Positions 48,940-57,802 of a stretch of DNA of 64,000 bases are shown piece by piece. The notes beneath the pieces were generated by a model, which was not told the origin of the DNA, did no database searches, and saw only the letters and a program-made list of their open reading frames with translations. Position 1 is the first letter of the stretch. Each line of letters opens with the position of its first letter. Both the position numbers and the translations under genes were made by a program. The stretch is taken from NCBI RefSeq assembly GCF_048551375.1, contig NZ_JBLYZJ010000002.1, positions 186,001 through 250,000 of the forward strand, read 5' to 3'. Source of the stretch: Faucicola sp048551375 (GTDB lineage Bacteria; Pseudomonadota; Gammaproteobacteria; Pseudomonadales; Moraxellaceae).

Positions 48940-49977
48940 TTATTTATCGTCCAAAATCCTATCAATGATGTCTTTTGCCGTTCCACTTTTTGCCAATCGT
49001 GCATTTTGCCCTGCCCACAGTGACGAAAATTCATCACTCGCCATACTTTCCGCTTTTGCCTTAATCGGATTAGTCACGAATGACGCATGCGGAAAGGGTG
49101 GGGCAGACGCACTCACATAGCCCATCTCACGCATAAAGCGATTGACAATCCCACGAGCCAACCCACCACTAAACACATTGGTCAAGGCAGTATGTTCCGC
49201 TTGCTCACTTTGCAACGCTTGACGGTGAAAGTCCTTGGTATCACATTCATCCGCCAGTAGGAACGCTGTTCCCACTTGCACCGCACTCGCCCCAAGAGCA
49301 AAGGCGGATTTTGCCGTGATAGCATCGCTAATGCCACCAGCCCCAATCACAGGCACGTTCACCGCTTTGACGATATTCGGCAATAGGCTAAATGTTCCCA
49401 TCTGTAATGTGACATCTTGGCTCAAAAAATGCCCACGATGTCCGCCTGCCTCTAGCCCTTGAGCGATAATCATATCCGCCCCATTCGCCTCAAGCCAGCG
49501 AGCTTCAGCCACTGTGGTAGCGGTGGATAGCACGATTGCCCCTGCTTGTTTGACAATGTTTAGCAAACTTGGTTCTGGCAAACCAAAATGAAAGCTCACC
49601 ACAGGTACTTTCAAATCCGCCACCAATTCGGCTTGTTCACGCCCAAATGGTTGCCGTCCGCCAGTGGTGGCGATGTTGTCTTTGGTTAAGCCAAATTTAT
49701 CATAATAGGGCTGTAACGCCTCAAACCATGTTTGTTGCATGGATTCGGTGTATTCGGATTGTTTATGGGCAAAAAAATTGACATTAAAAGGGCTATCAGT
49801 TGCCCCTTTAATGGTGTGAATTTCAGTTTCGATTTTATCAAGGCTTAACATCGCACACGGCAATGAGCCAAGCCCACCTGCTTGACACACCGCAATGGCA
49901 AGCTTGCTATCTTGCACGCCTGCCATTGGGGCTTGAATCAAGGGATGGGTCAAGGATAAGCGATTAATCAAATTCAT
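48940..49977 (-). CDS. Nitronate monooxygenase family
   Basis: 345 aa from ATG 49977. The frame extends 22 codons up, but that part is not homologous. LIQAPMAGVQDSKLAIAVCQAGGLGSLP is the FMN-binding beginning of the NMO (2-nitropropane dioxygenase) family. Later blocks are SFHFGLP, IVLSTATTVAEARWLEANGADMIIAQGLEAGGHRG and PVIGAGGISDAITAKSAFALGASAVQVGTAFL. It oxidises toxic nitronates such as propionate-3-nitronate. The start lies 14 bases inside the end of the upstream APC permease gene, so the two are translationally coupled. Confidence 0.85.
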   Translation of the reverse strand: MNLINRLSLTHPLIQAPMAGVQDSKLAIAVCQAGGLGSLPCAMLSLDKIETEIHTIKGATDSPFNVNFFAHKQSEYTESMQQTWFEALQPYYDKFGLTKDNIATTGGRQPFGREQAELVADLKVPVVSFHFGLPEPSLLNIVKQAGAIVLSTATTVAEARWLEANGADMIIAQGLEAGGHRGHFLSQDVTLQMGTFSLLPNIVKAVNVPVIGAGGISDAITAKSAFALGASAVQVGTAFLLADECDTKDFHRQALQSEQAEHTALTNVFSGGLARGIVNRFMREMGYVSASAPPFPHASFVTNPIKAKAESMASDEFSSLWAGQNARLAKSGTAKDIIDRILDDK

Positions 49978-51382
49978 GGTGGACTGGTGCAGGACGTTTA
50001 AAACCACCTGTTTTGTACGCAAGATAAACAATACCCAACGCACCCCAAATCAAGCCTGCAGTCAACGCATGGTCATCAACTTCTAACCATAATAATGCGA
50101 CTGCAATAAACCCTAACAATGGCATGATAATGAAAGAGAAAATCTCACCAATACTATGACGGCGACCATCTCGCATCGCATATTTGGCAATCACTGATAA
50201 ATTCACAAAGCTAAATGCCGTCAATGCACCAAAGCTAATCAATGAAATAACCAAATCTAAATCCATAAAACCTGCAGTCAATGCGATTAATCCCACAAGT
50301 AGAATATTATAAGTGGGTACACGCAAATTTTGGCTAATATGACCAAAGAATTTTTTATTAATTACATTGTCACGACCCATCACATACATCAAGCGAGATA
50401 CCCCTGCATGGGCTGAAATACCTGATGCCATGACAGTGACGATGGCAAAATATAACACGATACTTTGGACAAATGCCCCACCGATTGCCAATAAAATGTC
50501 TGGTTGAGTGGCTTCAACATCCGCAAAGTATTTTTCTGGTGCAGAAGGGAAATATAATTGCATAAAATACGTTGCCACAATAAATAGCACACCTGCAATC
50601 AGTGACGTTAATACAATCGCTTTTGGTAACGTTTTTTTCACATCTTTGGTTTCTTCTGCCAATGAACTTAACGCATCAAACCCAGTAAATGAGAAACACA
50701 AAATCGTTGCCCCAGTAATTAACTTACCAACATCTGACATCTCGCTCCAAAATGGACGCATACTACCCAGTGCATACGCATTGGCTTGTAGGCTCATTTG
50801 ACCATCTGCATTAATACCTATACTTAGGCTTTGATACATCAAATAAATGAAGTATAAAATCACCGCAATTTGAATAAATACAATCCAACTATTAAACTGA
50901 GCAACGAATTTTGCACCACGTAAATTCACCCCAGTCATCAAAGCAGTCAGACCAATGACCCATACCCAATGATTGACAGCAGGAAACAAGGCTTCAAGAT
51001 AAATCACTGCCAAAATAATGTTTACCATTGGTGACATCAAATAATCTAACAAAGATGACCAACCGACCAAAAATCCTGCATTGGGATGAATGGCTTGTTG
51101 CGTATAAGTATATGCTGAACCTGACGATGGGTATTTGCGAATCATATGCCCATAGCTAAACGAAGTCAGCAAAATAGCAGCTAACGCAAAGATATACGAC
51201 ATGGGAACATGTCCGATACTAGCTTCTGAAACCATACCGAACGTATCAAAAAGTGTCATTGGCTGAATATACGCCAAACCAATAATGATAATATGCCATA
51301 GCCCAAGATTGCGATGAAGCGAACCTGTCGCCTCAGGAATTTCTGGAACTACCTCAGATGGGGTGGGGGTGTATTGTGTCAA
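49964..51382 (-). CDS. APC-superfamily amino acid/polyamine permease
   Basis: 472 aa with twelve hydrophobic segments. LGLWHIIIIGLAYIQPMTLFDTFGMV corresponds to the unwound TM1 substrate site, followed by FSYGHMIRKYPSSGSAYTYTQQ. The body resembles PuuP-type putrescine and APC family importers. The start is TTG at 51382, supported by GGAGAAAGG closely upstream. No better ATG is available nearby. The substrate is inferred only to be an amino acid or polyamine. It is first of a two-gene unit with the nitronate monooxygenase. Confidence 0.85.
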   Translation of the reverse strand: MTQYTPTPSEVVPEIPEATGSLHRNLGLWHIIIIGLAYIQPMTLFDTFGMVSEASIGHVPMSYIFALAAILLTSFSYGHMIRKYPSSGSAYTYTQQAIHPNAGFLVGWSSLLDYLMSPMVNIILAVIYLEALFPAVNHWVWVIGLTALMTGVNLRGAKFVAQFNSWIVFIQIAVILYFIYLMYQSLSIGINADGQMSLQANAYALGSMRPFWSEMSDVGKLITGATILCFSFTGFDALSSLAEETKDVKKTLPKAIVLTSLIAGVLFIVATYFMQLYFPSAPEKYFADVEATQPDILLAIGGAFVQSIVLYFAIVTVMASGISAHAGVSRLMYVMGRDNVINKKFFGHISQNLRVPTYNILLVGLIALTAGFMDLDLVISLISFGALTAFSFVNLSVIAKYAMRDGRRHSIGEIFSFIIMPLLGFIAVALLWLEVDDHALTAGLIWGALGIVYLAYKTGGFKRPAPVHHEFD

Positions 51383-51469
51383 CGTTACCTTTCTCCTATA
51401 CCTCGTGTCAAATTATGGACAGTATGACAAATTGACAAGTGGGTGAAATACATTGCGATCAATCATGGT

Positions 51470-51516
51470 ATTAGACCGCTTTCCAAACCACTAAGTAGCA
51501 TGGGTTACAAAGCGTT
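51470..51516. repeat. 47-bp dispersed repeat, copy 2
   Basis: The same ordered blocks as 4179-4226 (ATTAGAC, TTCCAAACCAC, TAGC, GTTA, CAAAGCGTT), here between the APC permease and the LysR gene. Confidence 0.55.
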
Positions 51517-51614
51517 TTATTGAATGATTAATCGCACTAACAGCTAAAAAGTTTGCCATTATAGCCAAAAAATTACAGGTATAAAACAAAAAATTAGCGT
51601 TTGCGTAACCACGT

Positions 51615-52571
51615 TTATAGCATTGAAGCAGAATACGTAATGCCTTTCCTTTCATATACATCATAAATCGCTTGCAGTAACGGCTGAATCAGTGGATTGG
51701 TTTGATGAGCCAACAGATTCATAAATATCGGAGCAGTGGCATTTTCATGGCGTAGGCGGTGATAATGAATTTGTGAAGTACGTACTGTTTTGAGGCTATC
51801 AGGTACAATCGTGATACCCTCACTGGCGGCCACCAAACCCAAAGCGATTTGAATATCTCGAACTTTATGGGTATTTTTGGGTTTTAGGCGATGTTGCTCA
51901 AATAAGCTCAATAAAGGATCAGTTTCTAAGCGGTCAGCTTGTTGGGGCAAAGGGGTGCGATGATACAAAATAATCGTTTCTTCCATCAGCTCTGCCAATG
52001 CCACCCCTTGGTCTGCCTGTCGACTCGCCAACGGATGAGCGATTGGCAAAGCCACCACAAAGCGTTCATGGCGTAAAAAAATTTGTCGAATAAACGAATC
52101 GGTATGCCGAAAACGACTAAACCCCACATCAATTTCCCCAGACTTGAGGGCAGTTAATTGCTGGTCGGAGCTGATTTCTACCAATTTAATATCAAGGTTG
52201 GGTAAATCGGCTTTGAGGGTCGAAATAATTTCTGGTAACAGCCCATACAGCACTGAAGCCACAAAGCCAATCGTTAGATGATTGTTTGCAATCGGTGAGG
52301 CAAAGCGTTGGGTCATTTGATTGATTTGGTCTAATTGTGCCAATAACGGCTCAATTTGTTTGAGATAAAACTCACCGACAGGCGTTAAACGTAACGGACG
52401 GTGATAACGGTCTATCAGCTCAACACCTAAACATTGTTCTAATTGTTGGACATGACGACTGAGTGACGGCTGTGAAATGCCTAGCTGTTGGGCGGTTTGG
52501 CTAAAACTGCCAAATTTTGCCACCTGTAAAAAAATTTGTAACTGTATCAGCGTGGGATAGTCAGCGATCAT
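51615..52571 (-). CDS. LysR-type regulator, BenM/CatM-like
   Basis: 318 aa. The N-terminal HTH (LQIFLQVAKFGSFSQTAQQLGISQPSLSRHVQQLEQCLGVELIDR) is followed by an effector domain with TIGFVASVLYGLLPEIISTLKADLP and LGLVAASEGITIVP, strongly like BenM/CatM of Acinetobacter, which respond to cis,cis-muconate. Whether this one does is unknown: no ben or cat genes are in the window. The nearest divergent gene is the DUF805 operon, 203 bp away, and LysR proteins often regulate divergent genes, so a link is possible but unsupported. Confidence 0.85.
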   Translation of the reverse strand: MIADYPTLIQLQIFLQVAKFGSFSQTAQQLGISQPSLSRHVQQLEQCLGVELIDRYHRPLRLTPVGEFYLKQIEPLLAQLDQINQMTQRFASPIANNHLTIGFVASVLYGLLPEIISTLKADLPNLDIKLVEISSDQQLTALKSGEIDVGFSRFRHTDSFIRQIFLRHERFVVALPIAHPLASRQADQGVALAELMEETIILYHRTPLPQQADRLETDPLLSLFEQHRLKPKNTHKVRDIQIALGLVAASEGITIVPDSLKTVRTSQIHYHRLRHENATAPIFMNLLAHQTNPLIQPLLQAIYDVYERKGITYSASML

Positions 52572-52774
52572 AAAATTATGCTATTCTACAAAAATAGAGA
52601 AAAATGGTCATTACAAAAAATAATTTTTTGGCAAGGTTTTTGCAAGATATAAATTTTAACAAGTAATAACAATTGACATAAATAACTGACAATTTTTGCC
52701 AACAATACTAACAAAAATTGCATTTTATCTCATATTTATGACATTTGATACCAAATTATAAGGAGCGATAACAA

Positions 52775-53791
52775 ATGGCAATAAAATTTCCAAGCAAAAA
52801 ACCAAAACAAGATATTTCATTGGATAACTCTCCTTATACCGCCCCTCGCACAGAAATCACCGCCATCAATACAGGCTATGATGGTCAGTATAATGACAGT
52901 AAATTCTACTCATGGAATGGACGCATTGGACGCATACAATATATTGCTTATCCTACCATGTTTGGTTTGGTTGCCATGCTGATTATGATGGTCGTGTTTA
53001 TGGCAATGGGTGGTATGGCAAGCATTGCCAGTGGTAGTGTATCGGATAGCCTATCAGGTGGATTGGTTGGGTTGTTTATGTTACTGATGCTTGGCATGAC
53101 GTATATTCAATTTGCCACCAGTAAACGCCGATTGAATGATTTAAATCGTACAGGTTGGTTATCGTTATTATTATTTGTCCCGATTGCTAGTTTATTGTTA
53201 TATATTTATTTGTTGGCGATGAAAGGTGACGAGGGTATCAATGACTATGGGTTACCACCTGCACCACCCAGTCGAGCGACCATTATCATTGGTATCGTAT
53301 TGCCGCTAGTGGGTGTGGCATTGATTGGGATTTTGGCGGCCATTGCGATTCCTGCCTATCAAGATTATGTCGAACGTGCCAAAGAGCAATCCTCACAAGT
53401 GGATGATAATAGTGCCACGACCGCACCAGTCGCCCCAACCGATACCGCCCCTGCCAGTGGCGTAATACCTGCATCCGTGGTATTGCCCTCTGTGACCACC
53501 GTCCCTGCCACCGAACCAGCCCAGTCTGCCAATGATGACTTGACAAAACCTGTGATGGTGGATAAAGAAGCCAATAAGGAAAATGGTAAAACAGCCGAAA
53601 CCAAACCTAGTGATGCCCCTGCTGACGCAAAACCAACCAGTGACAAACCAGAAAAATCCAAAGGCACAGAAGTGGCATTTGCCGAACCCAATAAGCCTGC
53701 CAATAAAGCCAGTGGAAATGGCAATAGTTCTAGTATGTCGTATGAGGAATTTGTCAAAGCGTCCGAACAGCCTATTTTTGCTGATAGGTAG
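52775..53791 (+). CDS. DUF805 membrane protein with pilin-like helix and disordered tail
   Basis: 338 aa. AAGGAGCGATAACA before ATG is a good RBS. Residues ~40-145 form the DUF805 domain (SWNGRIGRIQYIAYP, then four hydrophobic stretches and SKRRLNDLNRTGWLS). Residues ~169-205 read PLVGVALIGILAAIAIPAYQDYVERAKEQS, split here by the line limit, which is nearly the N-terminal helix of type IV pilins (normally FTLIELMIVVAIIGILAAIAIPAYQDYVARA) but without the G/F-T-L-I-E cleavage site. The last ~130 residues are Pro/Ala/Thr/Lys-rich and likely extended. It heads the RDD-to-DUF58 operon. Function unknown. Confidence 0.75.
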   Translation: MAIKFPSKKPKQDISLDNSPYTAPRTEITAINTGYDGQYNDSKFYSWNGRIGRIQYIAYPTMFGLVAMLIMMVVFMAMGGMASIASGSVSDSLSGGLVGLFMLLMLGMTYIQFATSKRRLNDLNRTGWLSLLLFVPIASLLLYIYLLAMKGDEGINDYGLPPAPPSRATIIIGIVLPLVGVALIGILAAIAIPAYQDYVERAKEQSSQVDDNSATTAPVAPTDTAPASGVIPASVVLPSVTTVPATEPAQSANDDLTKPVMVDKEANKENGKTAETKPSDAPADAKPTSDKPEKSKGTEVAFAEPNKPANKASGNGNSSSMSYEEFVKASEQPIFADR

Positions 53792-53799
53792 GATAAATA

Positions 53800-53921
53800 G
53801 GACTTACGCAAAAATGCCATTTGTAGGTTGGGTGGAAGAATGACACCCAACATAAACTATTGAAATTGTTGGGTATCGCAAGCTCTACCCAACCTACGAT
53901 TTGGTTAAATACGTAAGTCCT
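53800..53921. mobile_element. MITE-like element, copy 2, inside the operon
   Basis: 122 bp. It begins GGACTTACGCAAAAATGCC and ends (read inverted) GGACTTACGTATTTAACC, with GATAAATA (53792-53799) and AATAAATA (53922-53929) flanking as a 7/8-matching target duplication. The interior is two GGTTGGGT/ACCCAACC palindromes. It starts nine bases after the DUF805 stop codon and ends 29 bases before the RDD start, so a read-through transcript would contain the hairpins. Confidence 0.7.
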
Positions 53922-53950
53922 AATAAATAAACTTTTATAATAGACCCATT

Positions 53951-54721
53951 ATGATTGATAATCTTATTTACCAACAGACCCCAGAAGGCGTGGAGCTATC
54001 CTTGATGCCCGCAGGGATTCTGCCAAGGGCAGGGGCATGGATACTGGATTTTTGTATCCGTATGGGGGTGTTGTACGCCCTTAGCCTTGTGTTTGGCATG
54101 TTGGGTGATGTGGGAATGGGGTTGTTATTGATTAGCTATTTTCTGCTCGATTGGTTTTATCCTGTGTTTTTTGAGGTGTTTAGACAAGGTCAAACCATCG
54201 GTAAAAAACAGTTTGGTATTCAAGTTTGTCAAGATGATGGCACACCAATTCGCTGGCAAGCCTCAATGATTCGCAATTTGTTAAGGGTGGCGGATTTTTT
54301 GCCGTTTGGCTATTTTTCAGCGATTGTCAGTATGCTGTTTAATCCATCTTCCAAACGTTTAGGTGATATGGTGGCAGGGACGTTGGTGGTGTATGTTGAG
54401 GACGCTGAACTGGGCTATGCCATTCCTGTGGCGACTGCCGTGGCATTGCCGATGCCATTACAGCTTGATGAGCAACAGGCGATTTTGGCATTTGCTGAGC
54501 GTGCCAGTCAGTTACCTCGCCAACGTGCCAATGAGTTGGCAGAGATTTTGGACGGTGTGGCAGGCTATCAGCGTGATATGCCAAGTCATATTATCGGCTA
54601 TGCCAATCAAATTATTGGGCAAGCAGGTCAAGTGGCTGATGCGGTCATTCAACAAGGGCAAAATCAACAGGGACAAAATCAACAGGGACAAAGTACCGCT
54701 CCAGCGAGGTTTTCGTCTTGA
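53951..54721 (+). CDS. RDD-family membrane protein
   Basis: 256 aa. RAGAWILDFCIRMGVLYALSLVFG is the RDD signature (Arg-Asp-Asp type), followed by helices near 35-65 and 110-135 and YFSAIVSMLFNPSSKRLGDMVAGTLVVY. RDD proteins are often transporters or structural partners in operons of this kind. The C-terminal tail ends in a tandem QQGQN repeat (PVIQQGQNQQGQNQQGQS). Its stop TGA overlaps the TTG start of the next gene (TTGA). Confidence 0.85.
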   Translation: MIDNLIYQQTPEGVELSLMPAGILPRAGAWILDFCIRMGVLYALSLVFGMLGDVGMGLLLISYFLLDWFYPVFFEVFRQGQTIGKKQFGIQVCQDDGTPIRWQASMIRNLLRVADFLPFGYFSAIVSMLFNPSSKRLGDMVAGTLVVYVEDAELGYAIPVATAVALPMPLQLDEQQAILAFAERASQLPRQRANELAEILDGVAGYQRDMPSHIIGYANQIIGQAGQVADAVIQQGQNQQGQNQQGQSTAPARFSS

Positions 54722-55995
54722 ATACCACTGTGCTAAAAAATACCAATACTCATGCTAAATCGGATACCAAGCCCCAATGGCAACATCAGTCTCATGCGGT
54801 GGTGGCAGTCAAACAGGCAAGTTTTGTCAATCGTTATCAGTCGGTATGGCAACAGTTTGACCAATTATGTGAAGCATTGGGCGTGGAAATCAGCACCCAA
54901 GTGACCCAAGTCAATCACGCCAATCAGCCACATCAACATATTCAGCTCAAAACCCAAGCCAAAAAATCTGCCAAATCCACTCAACAAGCCTATCCGATGA
55001 TACGGCTATACCGCCAAATTTGTCAGCATTATGCCCTTGCCAAACAACGCCATTATAGCCCCCAGTTGGTCGCCCAGTTGCACCAACGAGTAATGGTGGG
55101 TCATCAGCTAATTTATCAAACCCAATCGAGCTATATTGATAAGTTTTTGGATTTTGTGTTTTATATTTTCCCTGCACGTCTGCGTCAACATCAACGTTTG
55201 TTTTGGTTGGCATTTGCGTTGTTTTATGTGCCGTTGATTTTGATGTTAATTGGCTGTTATCTCAATCAAGAATTGATTTATAGTGTGATGTCGCCTGACC
55301 AAGTGGCGGAAATGGAGTTTATGTATAACCCTGCCAATATGAATATTGGGCGAGGTTCTGACCGCCAAGCCGACACCGATATGATGATGTTTGGGGTGTA
55401 TATTTATAATAATATCAGCATCGATTTTCAGATGTATGCGTCTGGGTTGTTTGCTGGGATTGGGACGATTATCAGCACGCTTTATAATGGTGTGGTGATT
55501 GGAGCGGTGGCAGGGCATTTGACCCAGTTGGGCTATAGTGATACGTTTTGGTCATTTGTGTGTGGGCATAGTTCGTTTGAGTTGACCGCTTGTGTGATTG
55601 CCAGTACCGCAGGATTGCGACTGGCTCAAGCGTTGATTGCCCCAGCCCCTTATAGCCGTAAAGATGCCTTTCGGGTCGCAGGTAAGCAGAGTATTCAAAT
55701 TTTGCTAGGTGCAGGCTTGATGACATTTTTGGCAGCCTTTATTGAGGCGTTTTGGTCGTCTTCTCAGATGATTCCCAGTGAGGTCAAATATGCGGTGGCG
55801 TTGGTATTATGGACATTGGTCGGTTATTATCTGACAATGGCAGGGCGAGGTCATCCGATAGCCGAGGCGATGACACTGGCAGAAGTGGATAGCCTTGCTA
55901 ATACGCAACCTAACACTAAGACTACGACTAAGAATAAGACCCAGCAAACCGCACAACCAAACCATTTAAACGCAGAGCCTAAGGAGCAAGGCTGA
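54718..55995 (+). CDS. SpoIIM-family membrane protein
   Basis: 425 aa. The start is TTG in a TTGA overlap with the RDD stop, preceded by CAGCGAGG. After ~150 polar residues, helices near 155-178, 236-268, 276-300, 318-340 and 352-370 follow. FASGLFAGIGTIISTLYNGVVIGAVAGHLTQLG and SFELTACVIASTAGLRLAQALI are SpoIIM (DUF95) motifs. In Bacillus, SpoIIM acts with SpoIID/P in peptidoglycan remodelling during engulfment. Non-sporulating bacteria carry it in MoxR operons like this one, with unknown role. It overlaps the next gene by one base (TGATG). Confidence 0.85.
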   Translation: MNTTVLKNTNTHAKSDTKPQWQHQSHAVVAVKQASFVNRYQSVWQQFDQLCEALGVEISTQVTQVNHANQPHQHIQLKTQAKKSAKSTQQAYPMIRLYRQICQHYALAKQRHYSPQLVAQLHQRVMVGHQLIYQTQSSYIDKFLDFVFYIFPARLRQHQRLFWLAFALFYVPLILMLIGCYLNQELIYSVMSPDQVAEMEFMYNPANMNIGRGSDRQADTDMMMFGVYIYNNISIDFQMYASGLFAGIGTIISTLYNGVVIGAVAGHLTQLGYSDTFWSFVCGHSSFELTACVIASTAGLRLAQALIAPAPYSRKDAFRVAGKQSIQILLGAGLMTFLAAFIEAFWSSSQMIPSEVKYAVALVLWTLVGYYLTMAGRGHPIAEAMTLAEVDSLANTQPNTKTTTKNKTQQTAQPNHLNAEPKEQG

Positions 55996-56786
55996 TGAAT
56001 TTGGACAATTTGACCGTCAATGTCCGTCCGCTTCACAGCTTTCAAGCGATGGATTTGGGCTTGATGATGGCTCGCCAGTGGTTTAAGCCATTATGGGGGC
56101 TATGGTGTCGGCGGATGTTGCCTGCGTTGTTGTTGGTGGTGGGGTTTTATTTGGTAAAATGGCTATTGCCAGACAGCATTTCACTATCATGGGCATGGCT
56201 TTGGCTGTTATTATGGTGGCTAAAGCCTTATGCCGAAGTGCCGTTGGTGCTGTATTTAAGCCAGAAATTGTTTGATAGTGAGTTTGGCATTGACGACACT
56301 TGGCAGCAGGTCAAACAACTATCTGCCAAAGACAGTCTGCTGTTATTGACTCGCTATCGGTTCAGTTTTCGCCGTCAGTTATTGATGCCAATTTTGATTT
56401 TGGAACGCCAAACTCAACAACAAATGCGACAACGCCTACAAGTGTTAAGCCAGTCACAAAATAACGCCATCACGTGGCACAGCATGGGATTTAATTTGAT
56501 AGAAACCTTGCTGTATATGGGGCTGTTGGCATTGGCGATGCAATTAGTTCCCCAGTCGTTGCTTGAAGATTTGCCGTGGTTTGATTGGTTTGGGCATACG
56601 CCGTTATTGATTGAGGTGCTATTATTGGGGCTGTATGTGTTGGTCATTAGTGTGTTAAGCGTGTTTTATGTCGCCAGTGGTTTTGCGGTGTATATTTGCA
56701 AACGTAGTCTGCTAGAGGGTTGGGATATTGAATTAAAATTTCGCAAACTTGCCCAACGCCATGCCCAACAGCGAGCGTCCCTATGA
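55995..56786 (+). CDS. Polytopic membrane protein of the MoxR operon
   Basis: 263 aa. Hydrophobic segments near residues 42-60, 64-88, 165-187 and 200-235. The C-terminal ending RSLLEGWDIELKFRKLAQR is characteristic of the membrane proteins that precede DUF4129 genes in MoxR operons. The W-rich helix pair (SWAWLWLLLWWLKPYAEVPLVLYLSQ) could contact lipids. Starts one base inside the SpoIIM gene and ends in an ATGA overlap with the DUF4129 gene. Function unknown. Confidence 0.75.
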   Translation: MNLDNLTVNVRPLHSFQAMDLGLMMARQWFKPLWGLWCRRMLPALLLVVGFYLVKWLLPDSISLSWAWLWLLLWWLKPYAEVPLVLYLSQKLFDSEFGIDDTWQQVKQLSAKDSLLLLTRYRFSFRRQLLMPILILERQTQQQMRQRLQVLSQSQNNAITWHSMGFNLIETLLYMGLLALAMQLVPQSLLEDLPWFDWFGHTPLLIEVLLLGLYVLVISVLSVFYVASGFAVYICKRSLLEGWDIELKFRKLAQRHAQQRASL

Positions 56787-57802
56787 AGTCGAAGTTAACA
56801 GTGGGTATAACACCAGCCAATGCAAAATTTGCCATTACCGTAGCAATCACGGTGATAAACTATGTCAGCCCACAAATTAGCATGGCTTCGTCTGTTTCAA
56901 CATCGGCGTTACCATTGGCTTCAACCACTAACGCCACGCCCCATGTTTCCGCACCCCATGCTTCGGCTATGTCAAGTGAACAGCAAGCTGGTGACAAAAC
57001 CTTAACCACCAGCCAACAACAACTGCAAAAAATACTACGTAGTGAAGATTTTAGCCATGCCAAACCGACCAGTAAATGGGTAGAAAAAACCCCCAAACCG
57101 AAACATAAAACTCAGCATACCACCCCCAGTTGGTGGGATAATTTTTGGCAAAAAGTGGGTGATTGGTTTAAAGGTGGCTCAAAAAATAATGCCGAAGGTT
57201 TTGATATGGGGGCATTGTTGGGCGGATTGTTTAAAGGGCTGGTGTTATTGGCATTGTTGGGATTCTTTGTGTGGCTATTTCGTTATCGAGAACGTTGGCT
57301 GGCGTGGTTTAGTCGTTTGAGCCAACGAGGGGCAAAGGTATCATCTGCCAATATCAGCCACTATCTGACCGAACGCCAACAACCGCTATGGCACGACATG
57401 CCCCCACGCTCCCAACTTGCCCAAGCGGTGCGTGATTTATTGGCTCGGCAGGCGTGGTTGCCTGCGTTGTCATTGCTGTATCGAGGGACGTTGCGTGAGA
57501 TTTTACAACGCCATGAACTTCCCATCACCAAAGCCACCACCGAACAGCAAAGCAGTTGGTTACTTACCAAAGCTCGCACTCGTACGCCCCAAGAAGCCGA
57601 GTATTTTAACGCCCTTGTGGGCGTGTGGTCGCAGGTGGCGTATGGGCAGAAAATGCCTCACCCACAAGATAGCACAGCAGTTCAGCAGTTATCTGAGCGG
57701 TTAAACCAATTATTACGCCAATGGCAAGCCTTATATGAATCCGCTCGCCCTGCCAATGCTCATATTGTTAATAGTCCTAAGCAAGCGGAGGGCGTGGCAT
57801 GA
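56783..57802 (+). CDS. DUF4129-domain protein
   Basis: 339 aa. An N-terminal signal-like segment (ANAKFAITVAITVINYVSPQISM) leads into a Ser/Thr/Ala-rich stretch and a Lys/Trp-rich region. There is a transmembrane helix near 149-172 (LFKGLVLLALLGFFVWLFR). The cytoplasmic DUF4129 domain follows (ARQAWLPALSLLYRGTLREILQRHELPITKATTEQQ). The topology therefore places a ~130-residue region outside and the DUF4129 domain inside. ATG start in ATGA overlap with the previous gene, and ATGA again with the next. Function unknown. Confidence 0.8.
   Translation: MKSKLTVGITPANAKFAITVAITVINYVSPQISMASSVSTSALPLASTTNATPHVSAPHASAMSSEQQAGDKTLTTSQQQLQKILRSEDFSHAKPTSKWVEKTPKPKHKTQHTTPSWWDNFWQKVGDWFKGGSKNNAEGFDMGALLGGLFKGLVLLALLGFFVWLFRYRERWLAWFSRLSQRGAKVSSANISHYLTERQQPLWHDMPPRSQLAQAVRDLLARQAWLPALSLLYRGTLREILQRHELPITKATTEQQSSWLLTKARTRTPQEAEYFNALVGVWSQVAYGQKMPHPQDSTAVQQLSERLNQLLRQWQALYESARPANAHIVNSPKQAEGVA

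Noticed and set aside
1026..53929. CRISPR array
   Set aside because: The repeats found are dispersed single units with unlike spacing, not tandem direct repeats with spacers, and no cas gene is present.
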